Assembly (NCBI RefSeq): GCF_003315635.1
Contig: NZ_PDCG01000001.1
Coordinates: 186,001 to 250,000, forward strand
Direction of reading: 5' to 3'
Origin: Bifidobacterium aemilianum
GTDB lineage: Bacteria > Actinomycetota > Actinomycetes > Actinomycetales > Bifidobacteriaceae
Length of the DNA stretch: 64,000 nucleotides
Both the position numbers and the translations under genes were made by a program. The notes below the pieces were generated by a model that was given only the letters and a program-made list of their open reading frames with translations, was not told where the DNA came from and searched no databases. Within the stretch, counting starts at the first letter, position 1; the number at the start of each line of letters is the position of its first letter. Shown here one piece after another: positions 40,236 through 48,583 of this stretch.

Positions 40236-41411
40236 CTAGTCGCGCTGGAGCAGTTTTACAAGCTTGCCATCCTCGATAATCATGATCTGGCGTAACCTCC
40301 CCTCGACCCTGGCGAGTCGGTGCTTGCAATCATTGATGACCGTTTCCGTCTCGATGGGGCATGATGTGAGGTCGACGACCACGTTCGGGCTCTGCCTGCC
40401 GGCTTTTCTCAGGATGTTGTTGATGGTGTTCTTGCCTGATCCGCGCGGCGTCTTCAGCTCCCAGGTCTCGCCGTCGAGGGTGAAGTCGGGGTTGCGCCTA
40501 CGCATCTCGTTGACCACCGGGTTGGCGGTGACATGGTATCCCATGGCTGCCAGCTGCTCGGCGGCACGTCTTTCCACGGCGTTGAGCGATGCCCCATCGG
40601 GGACATGCAGCGAGCCCTTGGCGGCCGGTTTCACGTCCGCCTTGGCAATGGCCTGTGTGCGAACATTCAGCCCGTCCTTGTAGCGGTCGGGGTAGAGGAT
40701 GCGCAGCTGGCGGGCCACCTCCCTGTCGGAAGCGCCTGGCCCTCCGGCCGCGTCGAAGGCGGCCTGGTAGCGCTGGTACATGGCCTCGGGGTCATAGCCT
40801 TCGACATGGGCCCTTTCGCGGTCCCATTCGGGCACGGCCTGGCAGTCGCACCGGTCGTGGTAGAGACGGCCCGAACCGTGGCGTTCAAGGGCTGTGGTCT
40901 TGGAGTGGTAGACGAAGCCGCGTGAGCACATAATCTCGCACCAGGCGCAGGTCCTGGCACCGGTGGGTACCCTGGCGAAGCGAGGCTTGGCCGGGTCGTG
41001 CATCACGTTCAGGCCGATGGTCTCCCGGCCTGAGTACGCCACCCAGCGCTGCAGGGCACCCTCGAGCCAGGAGGCGAACTCGTCGTCCCCGCCATCGGCG
41101 AACAGGTCCTTGGCTCCATACCGCAGGCGCTCCTGGATTGCCTCGCCAGGGAAGGGGTCGGCGGTCAGAGCCTCGTAGTCGCCTGGCACCTGTTTGGCTC
41201 GGGTCTCCTCGTACCATTGGGCGGCTGCGGTGGCGGCTATGTCGCCGTACTTAGCCGCCAGTTGGGGGATGCGGTCCAGGAGTATGTCACGCTGCCATTC
41301 CGGGCCCATTCCCTTGAGGCCCTTCAGCAGGCTTTTCATCTCCGCTGTCGCCAGGGCCACGGTCCTCTGCTGGGCCTTGCTCAGCCTGGTCACGTCCGCT
41401 CTGGTCGTCAT
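40236..41411 (-). CDS. MuF-type minor head protein with C-terminal nuclease toxin domain (CdiA_C-like)
   Basis: 391 residues in two parts. Residues 1-230 are a phage Mu F-like head protein: helical start, then VPTGARTCAWCEIMCSRGF and HDRCDCQAVPEW, the Cys/His cluster of MuF proteins that sit beside the portal. Residues about 285-391 form a different domain: VERRAAEQLAAMGYHVTANP, NPDFTLDGETWELKTPRG (a D...ExK nuclease core) and NVVVDLTSCP, which resembles the CdiA C-terminal tRNase group of polymorphic toxins. Such MuF-toxin fusions are known in temperate phages of Gram-positive bacteria. No adjacent immunity gene is apparent. Start at 41411 has GGAGG eight bases upstream and lies 125 bases inside the portal gene. 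Confidence 0.8.
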   Translation of the reverse strand: MTTRADVTRLSKAQQRTVALATAEMKSLLKGLKGMGPEWQRDILLDRIPQLAAKYGDIAATAAAQWYEETRAKQVPGDYEALTADPFPGEAIQERLRYGAKDLFADGGDDEFASWLEGALQRWVAYSGRETIGLNVMHDPAKPRFARVPTGARTCAWCEIMCSRGFVYHSKTTALERHGSGRLYHDRCDCQAVPEWDRERAHVEGYDPEAMYQRYQAAFDAAGGPGASDREVARQLRILYPDRYKDGLNVRTQAIAKADVKPAAKGSLHVPDGASLNAVERRAAEQLAAMGYHVTANPVVNEMRRRNPDFTLDGETWELKTPRGSGKNTINNILRKAGRQSPNVVVDLTSCPIETETVINDCKHRLARVEGRLRQIMIIEDGKLVKLLQRD

Positions 41412-42846
41412 CGCCTTGGCCTCCGCTCAGTCTGCCCAACACCGTGTCCAGCTGGTCCTTGGCCTCGTTCCTGCGCCTCTCAGAGAGCAGACGGCTGATC
41501 TGCTCGTCGTTGAAGCCGACCTGCTCCAGGGCCACCACGGTGTCCGCCATCCACGGGAAGGCGCTAATCAGCTTGATCATCGCATCCCCAGCGTCGATGA
41601 CGCTCGGCATGGCCGGGTTGCGCCACTTGACCTCCAGGCTCCTCAGCTCGTCCGTTGGCTCGGCCAGGCCGTCCCTCAGCATCACCATGTCCTGGGCGAT
41701 GCGCTTGAGGGCAGACCCATAGGATCGGTTGGCCGCCGAGCAGTCCACCACCAGGTCCTTCTGGGCCGCCATCATCGCCTCGGCGCTCTGCGAGTTCTCC
41801 GCCACGATGCCCAGGGAGGACACCGGCACGTTGGTCTCGCCGGCGAACCGGGCCGCGAGCTGCTGCAGCTGCATGATGTGGGGCTGGACGCTCTGCTGGC
41901 CTATCTGCTGGAGGGAGGGCACGTCGCCCTCGTCGTCCTTGCTCACGGCGTTGATGCGGCCCAGCACCATCTCCCACATGGGAATGGGATTGCCCTGGTC
42001 GTCCGTGAAGCTTTCCGGGTCCGCCCCCATCAGGAAGAGCTGGGGGGCTGAGTAGAACTCGGCGCTCACCTCGGTGCGCAGCACGGTCCTCATGGCGTCG
42101 TCCGTGATGCTCATGACAGCACGGGAGACCACGGACCTGCCGAACGGTCGGTCTATCTCCGGCCGGTAGGTCAAGGACTCGACCGGAACACGGCCAAGGC
42201 CGTGCCTGGTGGCGGATTCCACATACCAGCCGGTGCCCTTGCGGCAGGTGACGATCTCCTCAGGGGTGAACACGGTGATCATGGTGGGGGTACCGTAGGA
42301 GTCCACGTCGTTGACGACCATGGCACCCTTGAGGGCCCTGCGCCTGAAATCCCACAGGGCGCTGGACCATTCAGCCGAATGCGGCATGACCAGCACCGGC
42401 GGCTCCCCGGAACGCTCGTCGCCACGGGTGACCGATAGGAAGGAGACGCTGTGGATCATGCTGGAGCGGATGGCCTGAGGAATCTCCACGTCGAAGCGGT
42501 TGTCGGCCATCAGGCCGGACAGGTCGAAGGGGTCCTGCGGCATGGTTCGGCTCACGAAACCGTCGAACATGCACCGTTCGGCATGGGCGCTCACGGCCTT
42601 GTCTGGCCAGCCCACGATCTCCTCCATGTCTCGCATGGAGGGCGGGATGCTGAAACCCACATGGTCCAGGCGGTGCTTGCCGTCCACATAGGCCGAGCGC
42701 AGCAGATTGCGCGAGCGTTTGCGGTTCCAGATGACCACCAGCTGGGCCAGCAGGTCGTAGGTGTCCTCGTCTATGCCCTGGATGTGCTCTGGCAGGTTGA
42801 ATCCCAGGCCGGAGCGGCGGTAGTCGCCCATCAGCACGTCGCTCAT
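41287..42846 (-). CDS. portal protein (SPP1 Gp6-like)
   Basis: 519 residues forming the DNA entry and exit channel at one capsid vertex. Contains RSAYVDGKHRLDHVGFSIPP, FGRSVVSRAVMSITDDAMRT and PVSSLGIVAENSQSAEAMMA, typical portal blocks. The last 50 residues are Gly/Asp/Glu/Gln-rich and disordered. Start at 42846 overlaps the terminase stop (ATGA), so the two are coupled. The 3' end overlaps the MuF gene by 125 bases. Confidence 0.88.
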   Translation of the reverse strand: MSDVLMGDYRRSGLGFNLPEHIQGIDEDTYDLLAQLVVIWNRKRSRNLLRSAYVDGKHRLDHVGFSIPPSMRDMEEIVGWPDKAVSAHAERCMFDGFVSRTMPQDPFDLSGLMADNRFDVEIPQAIRSSMIHSVSFLSVTRGDERSGEPPVLVMPHSAEWSSALWDFRRRALKGAMVVNDVDSYGTPTMITVFTPEEIVTCRKGTGWYVESATRHGLGRVPVESLTYRPEIDRPFGRSVVSRAVMSITDDAMRTVLRTEVSAEFYSAPQLFLMGADPESFTDDQGNPIPMWEMVLGRINAVSKDDEGDVPSLQQIGQQSVQPHIMQLQQLAARFAGETNVPVSSLGIVAENSQSAEAMMAAQKDLVVDCSAANRSYGSALKRIAQDMVMLRDGLAEPTDELRSLEVKWRNPAMPSVIDAGDAMIKLISAFPWMADTVVALEQVGFNDEQISRLLSERRRNEAKDQLDTVLGRLSGGQGDDDQSGRDQAEQGPAEDRGPGDSGDEKPAEGPQGNGPGMAA

Positions 42847-44318
42847 GCCAGCCTCACCATCCTTTGCTTTCGTCCCGGGTGCCGTCTGCTGGTCCTTGCC
42901 GCCCAATAGGCGTAGGCCACGGTCTCCACGGGTGTAGTGTCTATGTTCTCGGCGCTGGACTCGTAGCCGAATCCGCCATCGCTGCCTATGCGCCGGTGCT
43001 TGGCATGGGCCACGGCGTTATCCAAAGCATCCTGGCGGATGCGGGTGAATGATTGCTCGTTGATGCCCTGCTCGAACATGCTTGTGGCGTCCACCATCTG
43101 GCCGCTGCCCGGGGTTCGGATGACCCGTTTGCTGACCCCGGCGTCGACCAGCTGGTTGACCAGGGTGGAGGAGCCGACCCTGCCGTCTATGACGATGGCC
43201 AGGCCCATGCGCCAGCGCTCCAGGCCGTCAGGACCCTGTGCGGTCAGCCAGTCGGCCAGCCATTGGGTTCCATAGCTCATGGGCTTGTACTCCAGCAGCT
43301 CCACATGGGGCTTCATGCCGGTGCCCCTGTCCGGCCTTCGGCAGGCGGCAAGGCTCACGTTCCTGCCGTCGGGGCTGAACTTGACCGCATAGGCCACCGG
43401 CCCCTCGGTCGCAGGCTCCTCGGTCAGGCAGGCCTTCCAGGCCGCCAGGTCGATGTCCGTGTCGGAATCGGCCTCGTCGTTCCACCAGCCAAGCCGTTCG
43501 CGGGCGAAGCCGTCCGGACTCATCTTCTGCAGCTCGGACTCGACCACGGAGGCTATCAGGCGCGTGCCCAGCGAGGGGTTGGTGTCGGCCCAACGCTTGC
43601 GGTCGGACACATCCCCTATCTCGCCCACGCCCCACTCGAACCAGCACAGTCTCTTGGACTTGCCACTGTGGGCGTTCCTGCGGATGCGGTCGAACACCGT
43701 TCCAGGGGACGAGGGAGGGGTGGGCGTGCCCGCGTAGATGGTCATGGGGTTGCCGCTGGGCGCGGAGCTGATGGCCGGCTGTATGGCCTCCATCTGTTCG
43801 TCGGTCAGCTCCTGGGCCTCGTCACACACCAGAATGTCGGCGGTGTAACCACGACCCGAACTCTTGGAGCGGGCGATGAACTCTATGCTCCCGCCGTTCT
43901 TGAGGACGATGGCCTCCTGGCCGTTCGTGTTGCGGATGTAGGCCACCAGGTCGGACAGTTCGGGATACTTCGCGTTCTCGAAGTAAGCCTTCATGCGGAT
44001 GAAATGCTTGCGGCAGGTCTTGACCTCGTGGGCCGTGTGCAGGACCTTCATGCCCAGCACGGCGGTCACATGCAGCTCGAAGATCTCCGTGACCGCGTTC
44101 TTGCCGTTCTGCCGCGGCACTGCCAGGCCACAGTCCGAGGCCGACCACAGGCCGTTGCGGGCCACGCCCAGCCAGCCCTCGACAACCGTCCTCTGCCACC
44201 GGTCCGGCACCATGCCATAGCCGGCGGCCAGGTCGCACGCATCCACGCCCTCGGAACGGGCGTGGCGCGGCACCACGCTGAAGCTAGGTTCCTGTCTTCC
44301 TTTGAGCCTTGCCACCAT
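42843..44318 (-). CDS. terminase large subunit
   Basis: 491 residues; DNA-packaging motor with ATPase and nuclease domains. Walker A-like VPRQNGKN near residue 68, Walker B with catalytic Glu ILVCDEAQEL near 162, motif TIYAGTPTPP, and nuclease acidic residues in IDGRVGSSTLVNQLVDAG. It overlaps the small subunit gene by 35 bases. Confidence 0.92.
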   Translation of the reverse strand: MVARLKGRQEPSFSVVPRHARSEGVDACDLAAGYGMVPDRWQRTVVEGWLGVARNGLWSASDCGLAVPRQNGKNAVTEIFELHVTAVLGMKVLHTAHEVKTCRKHFIRMKAYFENAKYPELSDLVAYIRNTNGQEAIVLKNGGSIEFIARSKSSGRGYTADILVCDEAQELTDEQMEAIQPAISSAPSGNPMTIYAGTPTPPSSPGTVFDRIRRNAHSGKSKRLCWFEWGVGEIGDVSDRKRWADTNPSLGTRLIASVVESELQKMSPDGFARERLGWWNDEADSDTDIDLAAWKACLTEEPATEGPVAYAVKFSPDGRNVSLAACRRPDRGTGMKPHVELLEYKPMSYGTQWLADWLTAQGPDGLERWRMGLAIVIDGRVGSSTLVNQLVDAGVSKRVIRTPGSGQMVDATSMFEQGINEQSFTRIRQDALDNAVAHAKHRRIGSDGGFGYESSAENIDTTPVETVAYAYWAARTSRRHPGRKQRMVRLA

Positions 44319-44706
44319 TGACCAGCCTCAACTCCCTGCGCCTCATCGCCTTTTGCAGGGGTGTCTGCGCACCCCCGGCATTGTCCTTTTCGGCCTTTGT
44401 CTGACTCACCGGAGATGCGGCCAGGGCCTTGCGCAGCGCCCGTATCTCGGCACTGGCCTGCTTCATGGTCGCTATCTGCGGCATGGGCTTGAGGTCGCCC
44501 TTCTCGTTCTCGTAGGCGACCTGGGTGGATCCACCTGCATTGATCTCCTTCATGCATTGGTCAAGGACCGCATACCAGGAGCACAGAGTCATCAGGTCGG
44601 GGATGTCGGACTCACCGTAGTCATGGTCCGCGGTCAACTCGTCCCACTTGCGCGACTGGAACTCGTCGGAGGCTATGGACGGCGGTTTGTCAAGCAGAAC
44701 AGCCAC
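44284..44706 (-). CDS. terminase small subunit (P27 family)
   Basis: 140 residues with the P27-type helical core (DLMTLCSWYAVLDQCMKEIN, AEIRALRKALAASP) that recognises the packaging site. Start is GTG 44706; a strong AGGAG abuts it directly, so initiation spacing is odd, but no better in-frame start exists. The candidate cos region lies just upstream. Confidence 0.85.
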   Translation of the reverse strand: MAVLLDKPPSIASDEFQSRKWDELTADHDYGESDIPDLMTLCSWYAVLDQCMKEINAGGSTQVAYENEKGDLKPMPQIATMKQASAEIRALRKALAASPVSQTKAEKDNAGGAQTPLQKAMRRRELRLVNGGKAQRKTGT

Positions 44707-44827
44707 CTCCTCGACACCTCTGGTCGGCTTTGCGGATAAAAAACGAACATCGGGGGGATACAGGCACTATGCCCCGGGGGTGCTGGGAACCGGGGGGTAG
44801 GGGGACCCGCCCCCCCCATAATGCCGG
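44707..44827. other. candidate cos / packaging site
   Basis: Gene-free 120 bases between the small terminase and HNH genes. It holds G-runs in repeated form (CGGGGGGATA at 44751-44760, CGGGGGGTAG at 44791-44800), a GCCCCGGGGG block at 44771-44780 and an inverted G5-A-C8 stretch (44800-44817). The place next to terS and HNH and the G-rich composition match cos regions of high-GC siphoviruses. The cut position cannot be read from sequence. Confidence 0.5.
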
Positions 44828-45154
44828 TCACCATGGCTGCGACAGCGGTATTGATTGGGTCAATGTCGCAGTTTTGGCTTGTTTCAGCGGCCTGTTGCCT
44901 CTTGACTCATTGCACCGAAGGTGCATGAGCCGACAGTTATCGAGCTTGAATGCGCTGCCGCCTTTGCTGATGGGCACGATCTCATCAATGCTCGCGCTCC
45001 TTGGGTCAGGATGCTTGATGCTGAGGTCGATGGCTTGTCCGCATGCTGGGCAGATTGGATGTCCGCCGCTTAAAGCTATGAGCCTTTGCTTGATCTTGGC
45101 TCGGGCGGCTCCATTGCTGCGCCTAGGGTTTACTGTGCCTGCTGGTCTTGCCAT
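44828..45154 (-). CDS. HNH endonuclease
   Basis: 108 residues with a zinc-binding CPACG...CRLMHLRCN frame and the HNH core SIDEIVPISKGGSAFKLDNC. Encoded beside the terminase and cos candidate, as in HK97-type and many Gram-positive phages where HNH proteins assist cos cleavage by terminase. The start (ATG 45154) lacks a clear ribosome binding site and overlaps the previous gene by 25 bases, suggesting coupling. Confidence 0.85.
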   Translation of the reverse strand: MARPAGTVNPRRSNGAARAKIKQRLIALSGGHPICPACGQAIDLSIKHPDPRSASIDEIVPISKGGSAFKLDNCRLMHLRCNESRGNRPLKQAKTATLTQSIPLSQPW

Positions 45155-45327
45155 GTGGAGGTGGGTGGGATCTGGGTGATTGCGGTCCATGCATTTTGCG
45201 GATAGGCCGCTATGGTGCGGAAGTGGCGGCCCCAGAGGGTGAGGGTGCCGGTCTTCTTGTCGATCCGGTAGCCCTTGGCGGTGGGTAGCTCGGTGGGGGC
45301 TTGGTTGGGGTGGGATACGTAGTACAT
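45130..45327 (-). CDS. small phage protein
   Basis: 65 residues (MYYVSHPNQAPTELPTAKGY), no recognised family. AGGAGG lies five bases before ATG 45327. Position before HNH suggests a packaging or late-regulation accessory. Upstream, 45328-45584 holds no gene but a hairpin with arms GAAGGCC / GGCCTTC (45505-45511, 45532-45538). Confidence 0.65.
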   Translation of the reverse strand: MYYVSHPNQAPTELPTAKGYRIDKKTGTLTLWGRHFRTIAAYPQNAWTAITQIPPTSTWQDQQAQ

Positions 45328-45584
45328 GGGACCCTCCTGGTGTTTTGTGTGGGACTGCCCGGCTCGCGTCCATGGTGGTCTGAGCGTGGATGGCGTGGCC
45401 GGGCAAGAGGGATGCCCGCAGCGAAAGTCGAGTGAAAGACTGCGGGCAAGGATTACTGACGGTGCCGGCTGACGAGGACCGGCAGGGTCCGAAGCAGATA
45501 CGGCGAAGGCCCCCGGAGTTGTTCTCTCGGAGGCCTTCACTAATGACATAGTCATCATAGCACACTGCGGCTTCAACCTACAAA

Positions 45585-46328
45585 TCATTGGGTTTTGCTC
45601 TGGGCCAATTCGACCAGCTCACCCACCAGCAACTCGTAGTATCCTCCCTCCAGCCTCTCAGCATGAAGCTTGCCTCGCAGTAGCCAGTTGGTCACATCCT
45701 TGCGCGTGACCTTGATGCCGGTGTGCCTGGTGACCCATTCCGCGGCTCCCTTGGGTGTCTGCGTGGTGTGCATCCGCTCCCACTGCTCACGGGTCTCCTG
45801 CCGCATGCTGTCGAGGTCGAGCCAATGCCCGCATTTGCAGACGGCCCCGTGCTCGTCCGTGTCGGCGGTCACGTCATGCCCGCAATTAAGGCAGCGGCCC
45901 ACGAAGGGCTTGACCCGTTTGCGCTCGGTCCGCTCTTCGATCCGCTGGTTGAGATGCACGATGGTGCGGTAGGACTCCCCCGCGCTCGCCACCTGGCACA
46001 GCTGGGCCATCCTGCCGAGCATGGCCGGTATCAGCTTGCCCCATGCGGCCCATAGGTTGATGGTGGCGGCTATGTCGTAGACCCTGCGCTGGATCTCGTC
46101 CTCCAGGTCTCCGGCCCCAAGGTCGATACCGGCGGGTGCAAAGCCGTCGCCGGACCCTCCACCTTCGCCCAGCTTGTACTTGCGCAACTTTTTCGACTCC
46201 AGCTTGCGCAGGTTGATTCTCAGGTCGTGCAGCTGTCTGGCGTACTCCTTGCGGCACTTGTGGCATATGTGCCAGCCTGGGTTGAGCTCGGCACCGCAGG
46301 TCTGGCAGTTGCTTGTCTCTCTCGCCAT
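45585..46328 (-). CDS. zinc-ribbon phage protein, probable late regulator or DNA-binding protein
   Basis: 247 residues with two Cys clusters: CQTCG...CHKC near the N-terminus and CLNCG...CKCG near residues 144-166, then a helix-turn-helix-like segment (TGIKVTRKDVTNWLLRGKLH). A DNA-binding role is inferred from zinc ribbon plus HTH. Encoded just after a membrane protein gene and before the packaging block. Confidence 0.7.
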   Translation of the reverse strand: MARETSNCQTCGAELNPGWHICHKCRKEYARQLHDLRINLRKLESKKLRKYKLGEGGGSGDGFAPAGIDLGAGDLEDEIQRRVYDIAATINLWAAWGKLIPAMLGRMAQLCQVASAGESYRTIVHLNQRIEERTERKRVKPFVGRCLNCGHDVTADTDEHGAVCKCGHWLDLDSMRQETREQWERMHTTQTPKGAAEWVTRHTGIKVTRKDVTNWLLRGKLHAERLEGGYYELLVGELVELAQSKTQ

Positions 46329-46760
46329 CTAGGCGCATCCCTCCTCGTCAGCCTCGGTGTAGTACACGTACTCCAGGTCGGAGTCGTCCAGCAGCCGGGT
46401 CAGCTCACTGGTCCAGTCGGCCACCGGGATACGGCTGAGCTCCCCGCAGGACAAGTCACCATTGCCGATGAGCATGTAGGCCAGGGCGAAGTCCTTGGGT
46501 GCTCCCGACTGCTCCATGGCCTGGTCCCATTGGTCCACGGTCACGGCACCGTAGTCGCCGAGCCTGTAGATGCCCTCTCCGGGCCTGAAACCGTCCGACC
46601 GGCACTCGGGTAGGAGTCGGTCGTCAACGGCTTTGTAGAGGCCCTCTATGTGCCTCTCAGAGACTCTTCCGCGCCCAGCCTTGGCCAGCACCGCCACAGT
46701 CAGCAGCGAGCAGGCTGGTATGGTGAGCACGCCCAGCAGATACCCGAACCAACATCTCAT
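46329..46760 (-). CDS. small membrane-anchored phage protein
   Basis: 143 residues with an N-terminal hydrophobic segment (FGYLLGVLTIPACSLLTVAV) and an acidic C-terminus. AAGGAGGAG precedes ATG 46760, which overlaps the upstream stop. Contains no lipobox in the strict sense although a Cys follows PA. Function unknown. Confidence 0.65.
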   Translation of the reverse strand: MRCWFGYLLGVLTIPACSLLTVAVLAKAGRGRVSERHIEGLYKAVDDRLLPECRSDGFRPGEGIYRLGDYGAVTVDQWDQAMEQSGAPKDFALAYMLIGNGDLSCGELSRIPVADWTSELTRLLDDSDLEYVYYTEADEEGCA

Positions 46761-46885
46761 GACTCCTCCTTGCTGATTACCGCCCGTATCTCGTCCTCGC
46801 TGGCGCTGACCAGCGGGGCAATCTCCTCGACCGTGTAGCCGGCGGAGTGCCACCGGCGGATACGCTCCTGCAACGTCTTGCTCAC
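46757..46885 (-). CDS. 42-residue HTH-like protein
   Basis: GTG start at 46885 overlapping the upstream stop (GTGA) and ATGA overlap with the downstream gene. The sequence RIRRWHSAGYTVEEIAPLVS reads like the helix-turn-helix of small phage regulators (Trp, Gly turn, EEIA). Its own 3' end supplies the ribosome binding site of the next gene. Confidence 0.65.
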   Translation of the reverse strand: MSKTLQERIRRWHSAGYTVEEIAPLVSASEDEIRAVISKEES

Positions 46886-47394
46886 TGTCCTGCCTCCCGT
46901 CCCAGTACGTCTGCGAGGCTCCCGGCCCCGGCTCGTGTTTGTCCCCTACCGATGAAGTGGTGGACGACGGGCTTGCGCGGCTTGGCCGGTGCCGGCTCGA
47001 TGGACAGGGTGCTGGCGGCCTCCACCGCCAGCATTGCCGCCTGCTCCACGCTCATGCCCCGCTTGATGGAGGAGATCAGCGTCCTGCGGTAGGCCAGGTA
47101 TCTGCCGCACTCCCCCAGGTCAAGACCCGATCGGTCCATGAGCCTGCCTATCTCGGCCTCTGAGGGTATGCGTTCGGCATGCATACTGCGGACCATGGCG
47201 TTCACGTCAGCCGCCCCCATCCACCTGCCCGAAACGCTCGAGTAGAAGCGTCGGACCGCCTCGATGGCCTCCTGGAAGGTGATGGACGGGTTGAGTTCGC
47301 TGTGGAAGTTCTGGGCCTCGAAGTCATCGAACGGGGCGTTGCCGTGATGGCTGCGGATGTTGGCGAACACCAGCGTGGCCTCCGATAGCTTCAT
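46882..47394 (-). CDS. phage protein, probable replication accessory
   Basis: 170 residues. N-terminal helical part (EATLVFANIRSHHGNAPFDD, FQEAIEAVRRFYSSVSGRWM) resembles small phage replication accessory or helicase-loader-associated proteins; the C-terminal 30 residues are basic and Gly/Ala-rich. It overlaps the replication initiator stop by four bases and is therefore probably made with it. Not identified further. Confidence 0.6.
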   Translation of the reverse strand: MKLSEATLVFANIRSHHGNAPFDDFEAQNFHSELNPSITFQEAIEAVRRFYSSVSGRWMGAADVNAMVRSMHAERIPSEAEIGRLMDRSGLDLGECGRYLAYRRTLISSIKRGMSVEQAAMLAVEAASTLSIEPAPAKPRKPVVHHFIGRGQTRAGAGSLADVLGREAGQ

Positions 47395-48230
47395 GATCCG
47401 ATCTCCTTCCTCGCTGCTTGCTCCTCTGCCCGCTCCAGCGCCAGCGCCCTTTCGACGACCTTCCGGTTGTGGTCCAGGTTCTGCTGACTGCGGCTCGGTC
47501 CCGGTCCTCCCCCGCCGCCGGCCCTGCGCTCAGGTAAGGGCGGGTTGGACCAGCAGTCACCCCGCAGCCAATTCGCCATGCTCTTGACGTAGGTCAGGTC
47601 AGAGGGCAGGTTGGGGTCAGTCGCGTACTTCTGAACACCTGCGTAGATGACCGCGAACGAGGTGCGTCGCTTGGCAGCCTTGAAGGCTTTGAACGCTTCC
47701 CGCTTGTCGGTCTTCTTCGGGTAGGCCGTCCAGCACTGCTCGAACTCCTGGGTGTACTCGTCGAACTCACCGCCCCCTGGGGGGCTATAGGGGGATTCAT
47801 CTTTAGATGAATCTTCTTGTGTTCTTGTGTTCTTGTGTTTAGTCCGATTCAGTTCACTTTCATCCGGATGAATGTCGGATGAAAGTGAACTGAATCGGCG
47901 TTTTCTGTAGTTTTTAGAACTTTGCTCGCGTTTCTTCTCCACTTGAGCGCGCCGACTGTTGTGTTCGGTGTAGTCATGGATGACATAACCGCCGTTGCCG
48001 TCAGGCTCCAGCATGTCTACCGCACACAAGGCATCAATCTCCTCGTCGCCGATGCCGAGCACATAGTGCAGGTCACGGTCACTGATCCGACCATCGGTGA
48101 GATTGTCCGAACAATACGTGACCGCGAAAACGAACGCGCCCAAAGCCGACGGGCAGATGGACCTGAGTTCACGAGCCTTGCCGTTGAGGTAGAAGTCGTT
48201 CTTGAACTTCGCATATCCACGCCTAGCCAT
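47391..48230 (-). CDS. phage replication initiator (replisome-organiser type)
   Basis: 279 residues. Residues 1-105 form a winged-helix N-terminal domain (MARRGYAKFKNDFYLNGKAR; GRISDRDLHYVLGIGDEEID), then a Ser/Asp/Lys-rich linker (about 110-165), then a C-terminal domain with FEQCWTAYPKKTDKREAFKA, seen in phage replication proteins that load host helicase. AGGAG precedes ATG 48230. The linker-coding DNA contains tandem and inverted repeats and is the best origin candidate. Confidence 0.8.
   Translation of the reverse strand: MARRGYAKFKNDFYLNGKARELRSICPSALGAFVFAVTYCSDNLTDGRISDRDLHYVLGIGDEEIDALCAVDMLEPDGNGGYVIHDYTEHNSRRAQVEKKREQSSKNYRKRRFSSLSSDIHPDESELNRTKHKNTRTQEDSSKDESPYSPPGGGEFDEYTQEFEQCWTAYPKKTDKREAFKAFKAAKRRTSFAVIYAGVQKYATDPNLPSDLTYVKSMANWLRGDCWSNPPLPERRAGGGGGPGPSRSQQNLDHNRKVVERALALERAEEQAARKEIGS
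47794..47898. repeat. candidate phage origin: inverted repeats and iterons inside the initiator gene
   Basis: Within 105 bases there are an inverted repeat GATTCATC / GATGAATC (47794-47801, 47806-47813), three tandem copies of TTCTTGTG (47814-47837), and a perfect 22-bp inverted repeat (47844-47865 with 47877-47898, spacer 11). All share TTCATC/GATGAA cores. The stretch is AT-rich compared with neighbours and codes for the non-conserved linker. Confidence 0.6.
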
Positions 48231-48341
48231 CGTTATCTCCTCTCTCTGGAAGCCATATCCATCCACTATGCTCACTGGCCGATGGGTACCTTCCAGGATC
48301 ATGGGATCTGGGCAAGAAACGGGTTGCAACCAGGTAAAACC

Positions 48342-48410
48342 TCATCTTTTGCCTCCGATCCATGCGATGCCCACGGTCGCCACGAGCAGCACCACCACAA
48401 GCCAGCTCAT
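48342..48410 (-). CDS. 22-residue membrane peptide
   Basis: MSWLVVVLLVATVGIAWIGG followed by KR: a single hydrophobic helix with a positive end. GGAGGAG lies upstream and the ATG overlaps the preceding stop. Could be a small exclusion or host-modulating peptide; unproven. Confidence 0.45.
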   Translation of the reverse strand: MSWLVVVLLVATVGIAWIGGKR

Positions 48411-48583
48411 GACTCCTCCTCCGGCCTGTCCTTTTGGCCTGCGATGGAATCCAGGAGCTCGTCCACGCCATCCAGGTGCCATTTGTCGGTGATGGTCTTC
48501 CCGTCCTTGCCGACCTTGACGGCCATCCACTCTCCCGTAATGGGGCCACGGAACAGCCTCAAGGTCCCATGCTGCCTACTCAT
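48407..48583 (-). CDS. 58-residue phage protein
   Basis: Starts at ATG 48583 with GGAGA upstream, eight bases inside the resolvase 3' end, and ends in the start of the next small gene. Contains ITGEWMAVKVGKDGKTITDK. No family recognised; packing and ribosome binding site support coding. Confidence 0.6.
   Translation of the reverse strand: MSRQHGTLRLFRGPITGEWMAVKVGKDGKTITDKWHLDGVDELLDSIAGQKDRPEEES

Noticed and set aside
45130-45588. Longer 152-residue version of the small gene before HNH
   Set aside because: The ribosome binding site AGGAGG lies before the internal ATG at 45327; the upstream extension has no family-like sequence.
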